Translations under genes and position numbers: made by a program
Notes under the pieces: generated by a model
Seen by the model: the letters and a program-made list of their open reading frames with translations, nothing else
What the model was told of the DNA's origin: nothing
Database searches by the model: none
Shown: positions 30,565 through 38,868 of the stretch, in pieces
How the letters are laid out: the number at the start of each line of letters is the position of its first letter
Position numbering within the stretch: the first letter of the stretch is position 1
NCBI RefSeq assembly: GCF_000494755.1
Contig: NC_022657.1
Location: forward strand, 1,499,501-1,563,500
DNA: 64,000 nt
Direction: 5' to 3'
DNA from: Amorphoplanes friuliensis DSM 7358
Lineage (GTDB): Bacteria > Actinomycetota > Actinomycetes > Mycobacteriales > Micromonosporaceae

Positions 30565-33528
30565 ATGAGAACCCGCAACTGGTCGATCCGTTCGAAGATC
30601 ATCGCGCTGGTCGCGGTGCCCCTGGTCGCGCTGCTCGCGCTCTGGGGCTTCGCGACGGCGCTGACCGCCGGCCCGGCGCTCAACCTGTTGTCGGCGCAGA
30701 CGCTGCTGGACACCGTCGGCACCCCCGGCGAGGTCCTGATGGGTGAGGTGCAGCGCGAACGCCGGCTCTCGGTCGAGTTCCTCTCCGACGAGAAGGGCAG
30801 TGCCGCGGCGCTCACCGCGCAGCGCGCCTCCACCGACCGGGCCGCCTCCGACTTCCGTCGTCTCGCGTCCGGCGACGACGCCCGCGACGCCGCGTCCGAC
30901 ACCCTCGAGACGCGGATCGCCCAGGTGCTCTCCGACCTCGACGGACTCGCCGCCAACCGCGTGCACATCGACCGCCGCGAGGTCGACCCGATCGGCGCGC
31001 AAAATCTTTACAACAGCATCGTGGACAGCGGCTTCCAGATGTTCTCGTCGACGGCCACGTTCGGTGACGAGCGCATCGACCGTGAGATCCGCGCCCTGAC
31101 CACCATCGGCCGCGGTCAGGAATACCTCAGCCGGACCGACTCGCTGCTCGCGGGCGCGTACGCCGCCGGGCGGGTCAGCGAGGCCGGCCGCGCCGAGCTG
31201 CTGCAGTCCATCGGCACCTCCCGCTTCCTGTTCTCCCAGGGTGTCATCGACCTGCCCGACCGCGACCGCACCGCCTACCAGCGCCTGAGCAGCGGCGCCG
31301 CGTTCAACCGGCTCCGCGAGCTGCAGGACACCCTGATCAGCGACAGCCGCCCGGGTTCCGCTCTGCCGGTCCCCTCGGCGTCGTGGCAGCCCGCGTACGA
31401 CTCCTCGGCGCAGCAGTTGCGCGCCTTCGAGCTCAACGCGACCGACTCGCTGGCCGAGGACGTCATGCCGGTCGCGATCGCCGTGCTCGTCCGCCTGGCC
31501 CTCGCCGGGCTGCTGGGCCTGATCGCGTTCATCGTCTCCGTGTGGGTGTCGGTGCGCATCGGCCGCTCGATGGTCGGCCGCCTGACCCGGATGCGCGGCG
31601 AGGCCCTCGAGATGGCCGGTGAGCGCCTGCCCGCCGTGGTCCGGCGGCTGCAACGCGGTGAGGCGGTCGACGTCGAGGTCGAGACCCCGCCGCTGGCGTA
31701 CGGCCACGACGAGATCGGCCAGCTCGGCCGCGCGTTCAACGAGGTGCAGCGCACGGCCGTGCAGTCGGCGGTCGAGGAGGCGAACGTCCGCCGCGGCATC
31801 AACGAGGTCTTCCTCAACATCGCCCGGCGCAGCCAGACGCTGCTGCACCGCCAGCTCTCCCTGCTCGACAAGATGGAACGCCGCGAGACCGAGCCCGACG
31901 AGCTCGAGGACCTGTACCGCGTCGACCACCTGGCCACCCGGATGCGCCGGCACGCCGAGGACCTGGTGATCCTGGCCGGTGCCGCACCGGGCCGCGGCTG
32001 GCGCAACCCCGTGCCGGTGATCGACGTCGTCCGCGGCGCGATCAGCGAGGTCGAGGACTACAAGCGGGTCGACATCGTGTCGGTCGAGTCCGCCGCGGTG
32101 CTGGGCCGGGCCGTGGGTGATGTCATCCACCTGGTCGCCGAGCTGCTCGAGAACGCCGCGTCCTTCTCCCCGCCGCACACCCGCGTCCAGGTTGTCGGTC
32201 AGGTGCTCCCGAACGGCTACGCCCTGGAGATCGAGGACCGCGGTCTCGGCATGTCCCCCGAGGCGATCGCCGACGCCAACCGCAAGCTGCTCGAGCCGCC
32301 GGAGTTCGATCCCGCGGACAGCGCCCGGCTCGGACTCTTCGTGGTCGCGCAGCTGGCCGACCGGCACGCCATCCGTGTCTCGCTGCGACCGAGTGGTTAC
32401 GGCGGCGTGACCGCGGTGGTGCTGGTGCCCGGCGACCTGGTCACGCCCGGCCCGGGTGTCTCCGGTGCCGGCCTGCCCGAGCTGCCGGCCGGCCCGTCGC
32501 CGTCCGACAAGTCGTGGGACCGCCCGCTGGTCGGGACGGGCACGGAGGACCCCGCCCGCCGGTCGCTCGCGGCTCTGCAGTGGCAGGGCACCGAGGAGCT
32601 GCGCTCGATCTCCGCGAGCGGGCACCCGGTCACCCTCAACGGCACGGCAACGGCCGGACCGGAGATCGTCGAGCCGGCCCGGGACGACGTCGTGCCCGAG
32701 CCCGTCGCCGGGCCGGGTGGTCCGACCGCCAGTGCGGTCGTCGACGGTCTCACCGAGGATGGCCTGGTCCAGCGCCGCCGCACCAAGCCCCGCCGGGCCC
32801 GGGACGCCGCCAACGGCGAACCCGCGTTGCTCCCGCCCAACCTGACCTCTCCCGCGGGGCTCACGGCGCCGCCCGAGCTGCCGGCGCCCGGCCGCAACGG
32901 AAACGGAAGCCGTCCGACGGCCGAGCCGTTGCTGCACGGTGACGGCCCGGCGGTGCTCACACCGCGGATCCCGGCGCCGCGAACCTCACCGGAGCCGACC
33001 ACTCCGATGTCCGATCTGACCTCAGCGCCGACAGTGCCGCTGCCCAAGGACGGGCCCAAGGACGGGCCCAGGACCGGGCTCAACGACGGACCCAGGACCG
33101 GGCTCAACAACGGGCTCAGGACCGAGCCCAAGGACGGGCCCGAGGCAGGGCCGAAGGACGAGCCGGATGCGGACGAGCCGCTGCTGCCGCGCCGCGTCCG
33201 GCAGGCCAGCCTCGCGCCGCAGCTGCGCGGCCCGGTCGCCGAACGCGCCGACGCCGGCCCGTCCCGCTCCCCGGAGCAGGTGCGGAGCCTGATGAGCGCC
33301 CTGCAACGCGGCACCACGCGGGGCCGCCGCGAGGCCGCCGGGCTCAGCGCGGCCAGGCCCGCCGAAGTGCCCGTTCCTGACAAAGCCGACGTGCCCGTTT
33401 CTGACAAACACGAGACGGTACGGGAGCAGGCGTGGTCCGAGGCGGCTACCGTCACGTTCCCGGCTGTGGGACCCGACGCAGGCAAGACCGACGAGAACCC
33501 TGAGAACCGGCCGGAGAAGGACGCATAA
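30565..33528 (+). CDS. cvnA: Nitrate/nitrite-sensing-like sensor histidine kinase (conservon A)
   Basis: A 987-residue membrane kinase. TM1 is at ~residues 12-35, a NIT-type extracellular sensor domain spans ~40-300 (RERRLSVEFLSDEKGSAAAL), TM2 lies at ~310-335, and a HAMP segment follows. A helical region (GINEVFLNIARRSQTLLHRQLSLLDKMERRE ... DHLATRMRRHAEDLVIL) replaces the usual H-box, and the HATPase is at ~500-625 (ELLENAASFSPPHT, EDRGLGMSP). The C-terminal ~350 residues are disordered with PKDGPRTG repeats. ATG 30565 follows GGAG. It heads a four-gene conservon. Confidence 0.9.
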   Translation: MRTRNWSIRSKIIALVAVPLVALLALWGFATALTAGPALNLLSAQTLLDTVGTPGEVLMGEVQRERRLSVEFLSDEKGSAAALTAQRASTDRAASDFRRLASGDDARDAASDTLETRIAQVLSDLDGLAANRVHIDRREVDPIGAQNLYNSIVDSGFQMFSSTATFGDERIDREIRALTTIGRGQEYLSRTDSLLAGAYAAGRVSEAGRAELLQSIGTSRFLFSQGVIDLPDRDRTAYQRLSSGAAFNRLRELQDTLISDSRPGSALPVPSASWQPAYDSSAQQLRAFELNATDSLAEDVMPVAIAVLVRLALAGLLGLIAFIVSVWVSVRIGRSMVGRLTRMRGEALEMAGERLPAVVRRLQRGEAVDVEVETPPLAYGHDEIGQLGRAFNEVQRTAVQSAVEEANVRRGINEVFLNIARRSQTLLHRQLSLLDKMERRETEPDELEDLYRVDHLATRMRRHAEDLVILAGAAPGRGWRNPVPVIDVVRGAISEVEDYKRVDIVSVESAAVLGRAVGDVIHLVAELLENAASFSPPHTRVQVVGQVLPNGYALEIEDRGLGMSPEAIADANRKLLEPPEFDPADSARLGLFVVAQLADRHAIRVSLRPSGYGGVTAVVLVPGDLVTPGPGVSGAGLPELPAGPSPSDKSWDRPLVGTGTEDPARRSLAALQWQGTEELRSISASGHPVTLNGTATAGPEIVEPARDDVVPEPVAGPGGPTASAVVDGLTEDGLVQRRRTKPRRARDAANGEPALLPPNLTSPAGLTAPPELPAPGRNGNGSRPTAEPLLHGDGPAVLTPRIPAPRTSPEPTTPMSDLTSAPTVPLPKDGPKDGPRTGLNDGPRTGLNNGLRTEPKDGPEAGPKDEPDADEPLLPRRVRQASLAPQLRGPVAERADAGPSRSPEQVRSLMSALQRGTTRGRREAAGLSAARPAEVPVPDKADVPVSDKHETVREQAWSEAATVTFPAVGPDAGKTDENPENRPEKDA
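33050..33170 (+). repeat. Short coding repeats in kinase tail
   Basis: 12-bp-based units encode alternating KDGP, RTGLNDGP and RTEPKDGP motifs in the disordered C-terminal tail of the conservon kinase. Confidence 0.6.
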
Positions 33529-33945
33529 GTGGCACACACGACTAACCAGAGCGCCAACCTGACCTGGCTCCTCGACGACCTGGTCGACCGGGTGCCGTCG
33601 GCGTTGCAGGCGGTGGTGCTGTCGGCCGACGGGCTCATGATGGGCGCTTCGGCCTCGCTGAGCCGCGAGGACGCCGAGCACCTGTCGGCGATGGCCGCGG
33701 GGTTCCAGAGCCTGGCCAAGGGGGCGAGCCGGCACTTCCGCGCCGGCCCGGTCCGCCAGACGGTGGTCGAGATGGAGGACGCGTTCCTCTTCGTCACCGC
33801 GGCGGGTCAGGGTGCGTGTCTGGCGGTGCTGGCGGCCAGCGACGCGGACCTGGGACTCATCGCGTACGAGATGGCCATGCTCGTCACCCGGGTCGGCCAG
33901 ACGATGGACGCACCCGAGCGGCCCGCCGGATCCGATGGCCGCTGA
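33529..33945 (+). CDS. cvnB: Roadblock/LC7 domain protein (conservon B)
   Basis: A 138-residue protein starting at GTG directly after the kinase stop. Family marks are LTWLLDDLVDRVPSALQAVV, LSADGLMMGASASLSREDAE, MAAGFQSLAKGASRHF and the C-terminal LGLIAYEMAMLVTRVGQ. Roadblock proteins act as GTPase-activating or scaffold partners for the small GTPase encoded two genes later. Confidence 0.92.
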   Translation: MAHTTNQSANLTWLLDDLVDRVPSALQAVVLSADGLMMGASASLSREDAEHLSAMAAGFQSLAKGASRHFRAGPVRQTVVEMEDAFLFVTAAGQGACLAVLAASDADLGLIAYEMAMLVTRVGQTMDAPERPAGSDGR

Positions 33946-34321
33946 TCCGCTGCGCGCACCGCACGACTGGCTGGACCACGACGCGGGTCCGGTGGTCCGG
34001 CCGTACGCGATGACGCAAGGCCGGGTCGCACCGTCCGGCGGCGAGTTCGACCTTGTCGCTTTTGTGGTGGCGACGATGCCGGAGGCACCACTGTCCCCAT
34101 CGATGCAGCCGGAGCATCACGCGATCGTCGGCGCGGCGTGGGAGCCGATGTCGATCGTCGAACTAGCCTCCAAACTGGACCTCTCCCTCGGGGTCGTCCG
34201 GGTTCTGCTGGGTGATCTACGCTCGGCAGGACTTATTTCGCTCTACGAGCCCCCTGCGGCAACTCAGCCGCACGACGTCGACGTACTCAAGGCGGTTGTC
34301 AATGGACTCCGTGCGCTCTGA
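33935..34321 (+). CDS. cvnC: DUF742 protein (conservon C)
   Basis: A 128-residue protein. Marks are GPVVRPYAMTQGRVAP, FDLVAFVV, and a winged-helix-like part EHHAIVGAAWEPMSIVELAS, LDLSLGVVRVLLGDLRSAGL. It overlaps cvnB by 11 nt and cvnD by 20 nt, a compact conservon arrangement. DUF742 proteins are thought to be adaptors in this signalling complex. Confidence 0.9.
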   Translation: MAADPLRAPHDWLDHDAGPVVRPYAMTQGRVAPSGGEFDLVAFVVATMPEAPLSPSMQPEHHAIVGAAWEPMSIVELASKLDLSLGVVRVLLGDLRSAGLISLYEPPAATQPHDVDVLKAVVNGLRAL

Positions 34322-34901
34322 CCGAGACGGCACACGCTCGCGCATCCCGGTCGCGCTCAAGATCCTCATCGCCGGCGGGTTCGGTGCGGGCAAGACCACC
34401 ATGGTCGGCTCGGTCAGCGAGATCCGGCCGTTGCAGACCGAGGAGGTGCTGACCGGCGTCGAGGGCGCCGACGACACCTCCGGTGTCGAGGCGAAGCGCA
34501 CCACGACGGTGACGATGGACTTCGGTCGCATCACGATCACCGAGGACCTGCAGCTCTACCTCTTCGGTACCCCGGGACAGGACCGTTTCTGGTTCCTCTG
34601 GGACGAGTTGTCGCAGGGTGCGCTGGGTGCTGTGGTCCTCGCGGACACCCGTCGCCTGGCCGACTGCTTCCCGTCGATCGACTACTTCGAGCAGCGCGGT
34701 ACGCCCTTCGTGGTCGCCGTGAACTGTTTCGACACCGAGCGCCGTTTCGGCGCCGAGGCGATCAGCCGGGCCCTCGACCTCGACGCGGACGTGCCGGTGG
34801 TGGAGTTCGACGCGCGGGAGCCCCTGGCCGCCCGCAACGTGCTGATCGAGCTGGTCGAATACGTCGCCCGCCGCCAGCTGCTCGCCGCCGGGGCGCGCTG
34901 A
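34302..34901 (+). CDS. cvnD: Small GTP-binding protein (conservon D)
   Basis: A 199-residue Ras-like GTPase. The P-loop is GGFGAGKTT, the switch II DTAG-like box is replaced by LFGTPGQDRFWFLWDE, and NCFD corresponds to the NKxD specificity box. These changes are typical of conservon GTPases. It ends the operon. It is thought to relay the state of the membrane kinase to unknown effectors in morphology or secondary metabolism. Confidence 0.92.
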   Translation: MDSVRSDRDGTRSRIPVALKILIAGGFGAGKTTMVGSVSEIRPLQTEEVLTGVEGADDTSGVEAKRTTTVTMDFGRITITEDLQLYLFGTPGQDRFWFLWDELSQGALGAVVLADTRRLADCFPSIDYFEQRGTPFVVAVNCFDTERRFGAEAISRALDLDADVPVVEFDAREPLAARNVLIELVEYVARRQLLAAGAR

Positions 34902-34904
34902 CTC

Positions 34905-36596
34905 TCAGCCGTACTGCGGTGGGGAGTAGGGCGTCGTCCAGCCCGTCGGGGTGTTGGTCGGTGTCATCGGCAGGCAGATGAGCCGGGTGCGCAGCTTGGT
35001 GTGGATCCTCGTGGACAGCAGTCCGCGGGTGACCAGGTCGTCGGTGTGGCGGTAGGGCCCGCGGTTGAGCCGGTCCATCACGATGGCGTGCGCCTGGTCG
35101 GAGCCGAGCCCGGGCAGCCGGGCGAGCTCGTGACCGGGGACGTGGTTGACGTCGACGAGGCCGCCGTCGTCGAAGGTGCGGAGCAGGTCGGGCCGGCCGA
35201 TGCCGAGCGAGCGGGCCCGCGCCGGGTCGAAGGCCGCGAACTGCCGGGCCTGTTCGCGCAGGCTGCGTCGGTGCGGGCTGTCGCCGGGGTGGGAGGCGAG
35301 CACCGCGCCGTGTACGGCCGCGACGACGGCGATGCCGAACATCAGCAGGACGCCCGCGGTTTCCTGGGGGCTGGGGTCGGCGTTGTCGGGCCGGTCCTCG
35401 CTGGTCAGGATCAGCACGATCGAGATCACGAAGAGGACGGCGTAACCGAGGGCGAACAGGAACTGGCGGTTCTCCTGGCGGCGGATGCCGGCGTAGACGA
35501 AGTAGATCCAGCTGCCGAACGAGCACACCAGGATGGGCAGCACCGCGGCGACGATGACCTCGCCGATCGGGAACCGCCGTCCGGGTGACGTGTACGCCGG
35601 TGGTGCGGGAGGTGCGGCACCCCACGGGTTCGGCGGGTGGGCGTACCCGGGTGCGCCGGAGCTGGGCACGGTCTCGGTGACATCGGGCGGCACGTACTGC
35701 TGCACGAAGGACGAGGGTGACGTGACGGGCGGCGGGGGCGACACGGACTCGGGTGGGTGCCGGGGTGCGGGGACGCCGTCGCTGTCGGCCCACGGGTCGA
35801 CGGGCTCGGCGTAGAACGGCTCGCCCCGCAGGATGCGGCGGTGGGTCTCCTGCATCCGCTCGCCCGGCTCGACCCCGAACTCGTCGAGGAAGTAGGCGCG
35901 GGCGTCCCGGAACGCCGCCAGCGCCTCGGCCTGCCGTCCACCCTGGTGCAGCGCGATCATGAGCTGGGCCCGCAGCCCTTCGCGCAGCGGGAACTGCTCG
36001 ACCAGGCGGACGAGGTCGGGCATGAGTCCGGTGTGGTTGCCCCGGGTGAGCTGGATGTCGGCCCACTTTTCCCAGGCGGTGGCGCGCGCGTCGTCGAGCC
36101 TGGTGCGGGCCGCCTCGAAGACGGGGCCGGTGAGACCGGCGAGCGCCTCACCGCCCTGCCACAGCGCCAGCGCCTCACGCAGGGTCTCGGCCGCCTCGAC
36201 GAGCTGCCCGGATCTGCGTTCGGCGGAGGCCCGCGCGACACCGGCCGCAAATTTCGCCGCGTCCAGCGAGCCGGGCTCCACGCGCAGCACGTAACCACCG
36301 TTGGTGAGGGCGAGCAGCTCTCCCGGCGTACGCGGGGAGCGGTCCGGGTCGAGGACCCGGCGCAGACCTGCGACGTATTTCTGCACGACGTTGGCGCCGT
36401 TCTCCGGCGGCCCGTCACCCCACACCGCGCCGACGATCTGCGGTGTCGGGACGGGCTTGCCCGCCTCCAGCAGCAGGACGGCGAGCACCGCGCGTTGTTT
36501 CGCCGGACCGAGGTCGACCTGGTCGTCGCCGCGCAGGGCCCGGACCTCGCCGAGGATCTCGAACCTCAGCGGCCGACCGGCGGGCGCGTTTATCAC
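34905..36596 (-). CDS. BTAD/SARP-type regulator with TM segments and helix-hairpin-helix C-terminus
   Basis: A 563-residue protein. Residues 1-~95 form an OmpR-like DNA-binding domain (LRFEILGEVRALRGDDQVDL, PKQRAVLAVLLLEAG...GGYVLRV). A BTAD domain spans ~105-245. A Pro-rich linker follows, then three or so TM segments (~345-450), and finally HhH-like repeats (VDVNHVPGHELARLPGLG). It thus looks like a membrane-bound regulator. GTG at 36596 (VINAPAGRPLRF) is chosen as GGGGGA sits 7 nt upstream; GTG 36602 is also possible. Target unknown; convergent to the conservon with a 3-nt gap. Confidence 0.83.
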   Translation of the reverse strand: MINAPAGRPLRFEILGEVRALRGDDQVDLGPAKQRAVLAVLLLEAGKPVPTPQIVGAVWGDGPPENGANVVQKYVAGLRRVLDPDRSPRTPGELLALTNGGYVLRVEPGSLDAAKFAAGVARASAERRSGQLVEAAETLREALALWQGGEALAGLTGPVFEAARTRLDDARATAWEKWADIQLTRGNHTGLMPDLVRLVEQFPLREGLRAQLMIALHQGGRQAEALAAFRDARAYFLDEFGVEPGERMQETHRRILRGEPFYAEPVDPWADSDGVPAPRHPPESVSPPPPVTSPSSFVQQYVPPDVTETVPSSGAPGYAHPPNPWGAAPPAPPAYTSPGRRFPIGEVIVAAVLPILVCSFGSWIYFVYAGIRRQENRQFLFALGYAVLFVISIVLILTSEDRPDNADPSPQETAGVLLMFGIAVVAAVHGAVLASHPGDSPHRRSLREQARQFAAFDPARARSLGIGRPDLLRTFDDGGLVDVNHVPGHELARLPGLGSDQAHAIVMDRLNRGPYRHTDDLVTRGLLSTRIHTKLRTRLICLPMTPTNTPTGWTTPYSPPQYG

Positions 36597-36762
36597 CGCC
36601 ACATCCCCCTTGAGCAGCACGTATGCGAAACGGCAGCGGAACGGCAGCCGGCAGCAGCATAGCCGCAGCGGCATGGCAGCACTGTCCCACAGGCTTCACT
36701 GCGTCAACCCGACAGGCAGACCGGCGAACCCCGGCTGCCGCGTACGAGAAAGCGATGACCTG

Positions 36763-37560
36763 ATGAATGTTTCGCAGGTTCGGCCGGCCGTCCTCGCAGC
36801 ACTGTTCACCGTGAGTGTCGCCGTCACCGGCGGCTGCGGCGCCGCCGCCGACGAGGTGGTCGCGAAGCCCACGCCGCTCGGACCGCGGGACGCGCTGCTG
36901 AAGTCCCTTCCGGACTTCACGACGGGCAGCTTCCGCTTCGCGGTCACCGGCGAGGTGCCGGCGTCCGGTGAGTTCGACGCGGGCAAGCACAGCTACCGGA
37001 TCGGTTTCCGCTACAAGCAGCCCGACGCCGGTTTCACCCTCCACTCGGACTACCTGGTCGTGGAGAAGCAGACCTGGATCAAGATCAAATTTACCGGTAC
37101 GGAGGGACTGACGGGCCTCCCGAAGCTCCCGAAGCGGTGGATGCTGATCGACCCGGCCAAGGTGAAGGACAAGGACAACGTCCCGCTCGGGTACGCGGAC
37201 GAGACCGACCCCGGTGACGCCGGTGTGGTGCTGCGGGCCGTGGTCGACGCCGAGCAGACCACCGAGGGCAAGTTCACCGGGACGACCGATCTCACGCAGC
37301 AGGGCAAGACCGAGATCGTCGCCGCGGACCGGCTGACCGCCCTCGGCGACAAGGCGAAGCAGGTGCCGTTCGAGGCGGCGACCGACAGCAAGGGCCGCCT
37401 GACCAGGCTCGTCGTCAAGATCCCGGCGGCCGGGAAGCACAAGGCCGGCAAGTACGAGGTCACCTACACCGACTTCGGCTCGGCACCGACCCCGGTGCCG
37501 CCCGCGGCCGACCAGCAGCAGAAGGCCACCGCCGGTGCCTACGAGTTGCTGAACAGCTGA
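36763..37560 (+). CDS. LppX/LprG-like lipoprotein
   Basis: A 265-residue lipoprotein. The signal peptide ends in a lipobox (VAVTGGCGAA), so Cys25 or so is lipidated. The mature part resembles the LppX_LprAFG fold: FTTGSFRFAVTGEVPASGEF, YLVVEKQTWIKIKF, TALGDKAKQVPFEAATDSKG and LVVKIPAAG. Such proteins carry lipids or act as periplasmic binding scaffolds. ATG at 36763 gives a standard signal. Confidence 0.83.
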   Translation: MNVSQVRPAVLAALFTVSVAVTGGCGAAADEVVAKPTPLGPRDALLKSLPDFTTGSFRFAVTGEVPASGEFDAGKHSYRIGFRYKQPDAGFTLHSDYLVVEKQTWIKIKFTGTEGLTGLPKLPKRWMLIDPAKVKDKDNVPLGYADETDPGDAGVVLRAVVDAEQTTEGKFTGTTDLTQQGKTEIVAADRLTALGDKAKQVPFEAATDSKGRLTRLVVKIPAAGKHKAGKYEVTYTDFGSAPTPVPPAADQQQKATAGAYELLNS

Positions 37561-37640
37561 CGGGACGCGGAGCAGCGGCAGTCGCGCGGGTTCGACGGGG
37601 GTCCGCGCGCCTGTCGCACCCGCGTGATTGGATCGGGGGC

Positions 37641-38699
37641 ATGGGCGCCAATGATGAGTACGTCTTCGTCGGCTGTTACACGGGCGAGAGTGACGGCGAG
37701 GGGGAGGGCGTCGCGGTGCTGCGGCGCGACCCCGCGACCGGTGATCTGACCCGGCTGGGTGTCGCCGCCCGCACGCCGTCACCGTCCTTCCTGGCCCAGC
37801 ACCCGAGCCTGCCGGTGCTCTACGCCGTCAACGAGCTCGACGCCGGCACGGTGAGCGCTTTCGCGGTCGGCACCGACGCTTCGCTCACGCCGCTGGCCGT
37901 CCGCTCCACCGGTGGTGCCGCGCCCTGCCACCTGGCGGTCGCCGCCGGGGCCGGGCATCTGCTCGTGGCCAATTACAGCAGCGGCAGCGTCGCGGTGTTC
38001 CCGCTGGACGCCGACGGTGTCCCCGGTGAGCGCAGCGATCTGCTCCAGCTGCAGGGTCAGGGCCCGGTCGCCGATCGCCAGGAGGGCCCGCACGCCCACA
38101 TGGTCTTCCCGGACCCGAACGGCCCGGACGTCCTGATCTCCGACCTCGGTTCCGACCGGATCTGGCGCGCCCGCCTCGACGCGGTCTCCGGCCGGCTCAT
38201 CCTGGCCGGCCCGGCCGCCGTCGCCGAGCCCGGCACGGGTCCGCGGCACCTGCTGCGGTCGATCGACGGCGCGCTGCTGGCCGTCGGTGAGCTGTCCGGC
38301 ACCCTCACCTGGTTCCGCCCGGATCCTGCCGACGGGCACCTGCGACCTGTCGGCGGTGAGCCGACCAGCGCGACCAAGCCCAACCAGCCTTCGGAGCTGA
38401 CCACCGGCCGGGACGGACGTTTTGTCTACGTCGCCAACCGCGGGCCCGACACCGTCTCGGTCTTCTCGTGGGAGCCCGAGGGTGCCTCGCTGCTCACCGA
38501 GGTGGCCACCGGCGGCGTCTGGCCGCGCCACCTCACGCTCCTCGGCGACCACCTCTACGTAGCCAATGAGCGCTCACAGAGCGTCACCGTCTTCCGCATC
38601 GATCCCGACACCGGCATCCCTTCGTCACAGGGCGAACCGGTGAGCGAGGGGACCCCGACGTGCCTGCTGCGCTGGAACGGGCGTCAAGACGGCAGTTGA
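37641..38699 (+). CDS. Lactonase family protein (6-phosphogluconolactonase-like beta-propeller)
   Basis: A 352-residue seven-bladed beta-propeller. Marks are VFVGCYTGE, PSFLAQHPSLPVLYAVNEL, GAAPCHLAVAAGAGHLLVAN, GPHAHMVFPDPNG, GTGPRHLLRS and VWPRHLTLLGDHLYVANE. Similar to Pgl of E. coli. Real substrate may be 6-phosphogluconolactone or another sugar lactone. Confidence 0.88.
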   Translation: MGANDEYVFVGCYTGESDGEGEGVAVLRRDPATGDLTRLGVAARTPSPSFLAQHPSLPVLYAVNELDAGTVSAFAVGTDASLTPLAVRSTGGAAPCHLAVAAGAGHLLVANYSSGSVAVFPLDADGVPGERSDLLQLQGQGPVADRQEGPHAHMVFPDPNGPDVLISDLGSDRIWRARLDAVSGRLILAGPAAVAEPGTGPRHLLRSIDGALLAVGELSGTLTWFRPDPADGHLRPVGGEPTSATKPNQPSELTTGRDGRFVYVANRGPDTVSVFSWEPEGASLLTEVATGGVWPRHLTLLGDHLYVANERSQSVTVFRIDPDTGIPSSQGEPVSEGTPTCLLRWNGRQDGS

Positions 38700-38868
38700 C
38701 CGATAGCGGACGGCAACGGCGTGTCACCGCTTAATGCCGAAATCCGGCAAGCTTCCCGGAACTGTGCGCACCGCTCGGATACGTCCGGATACGCACGGTG
38801 ATATAAGTATGCAGAATTTCCAATCCGAGTAACTTTCGTCCGAACGTATATGGCATTCAGGTCTTCTG

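Noticed and set aside
30505..32937. 810-codon minus-strand frame opposite the conservon kinase
   Set aside because: Shadow of the GC-rich kinase gene; no recognisable domain, and the plus frame has full family motifs.
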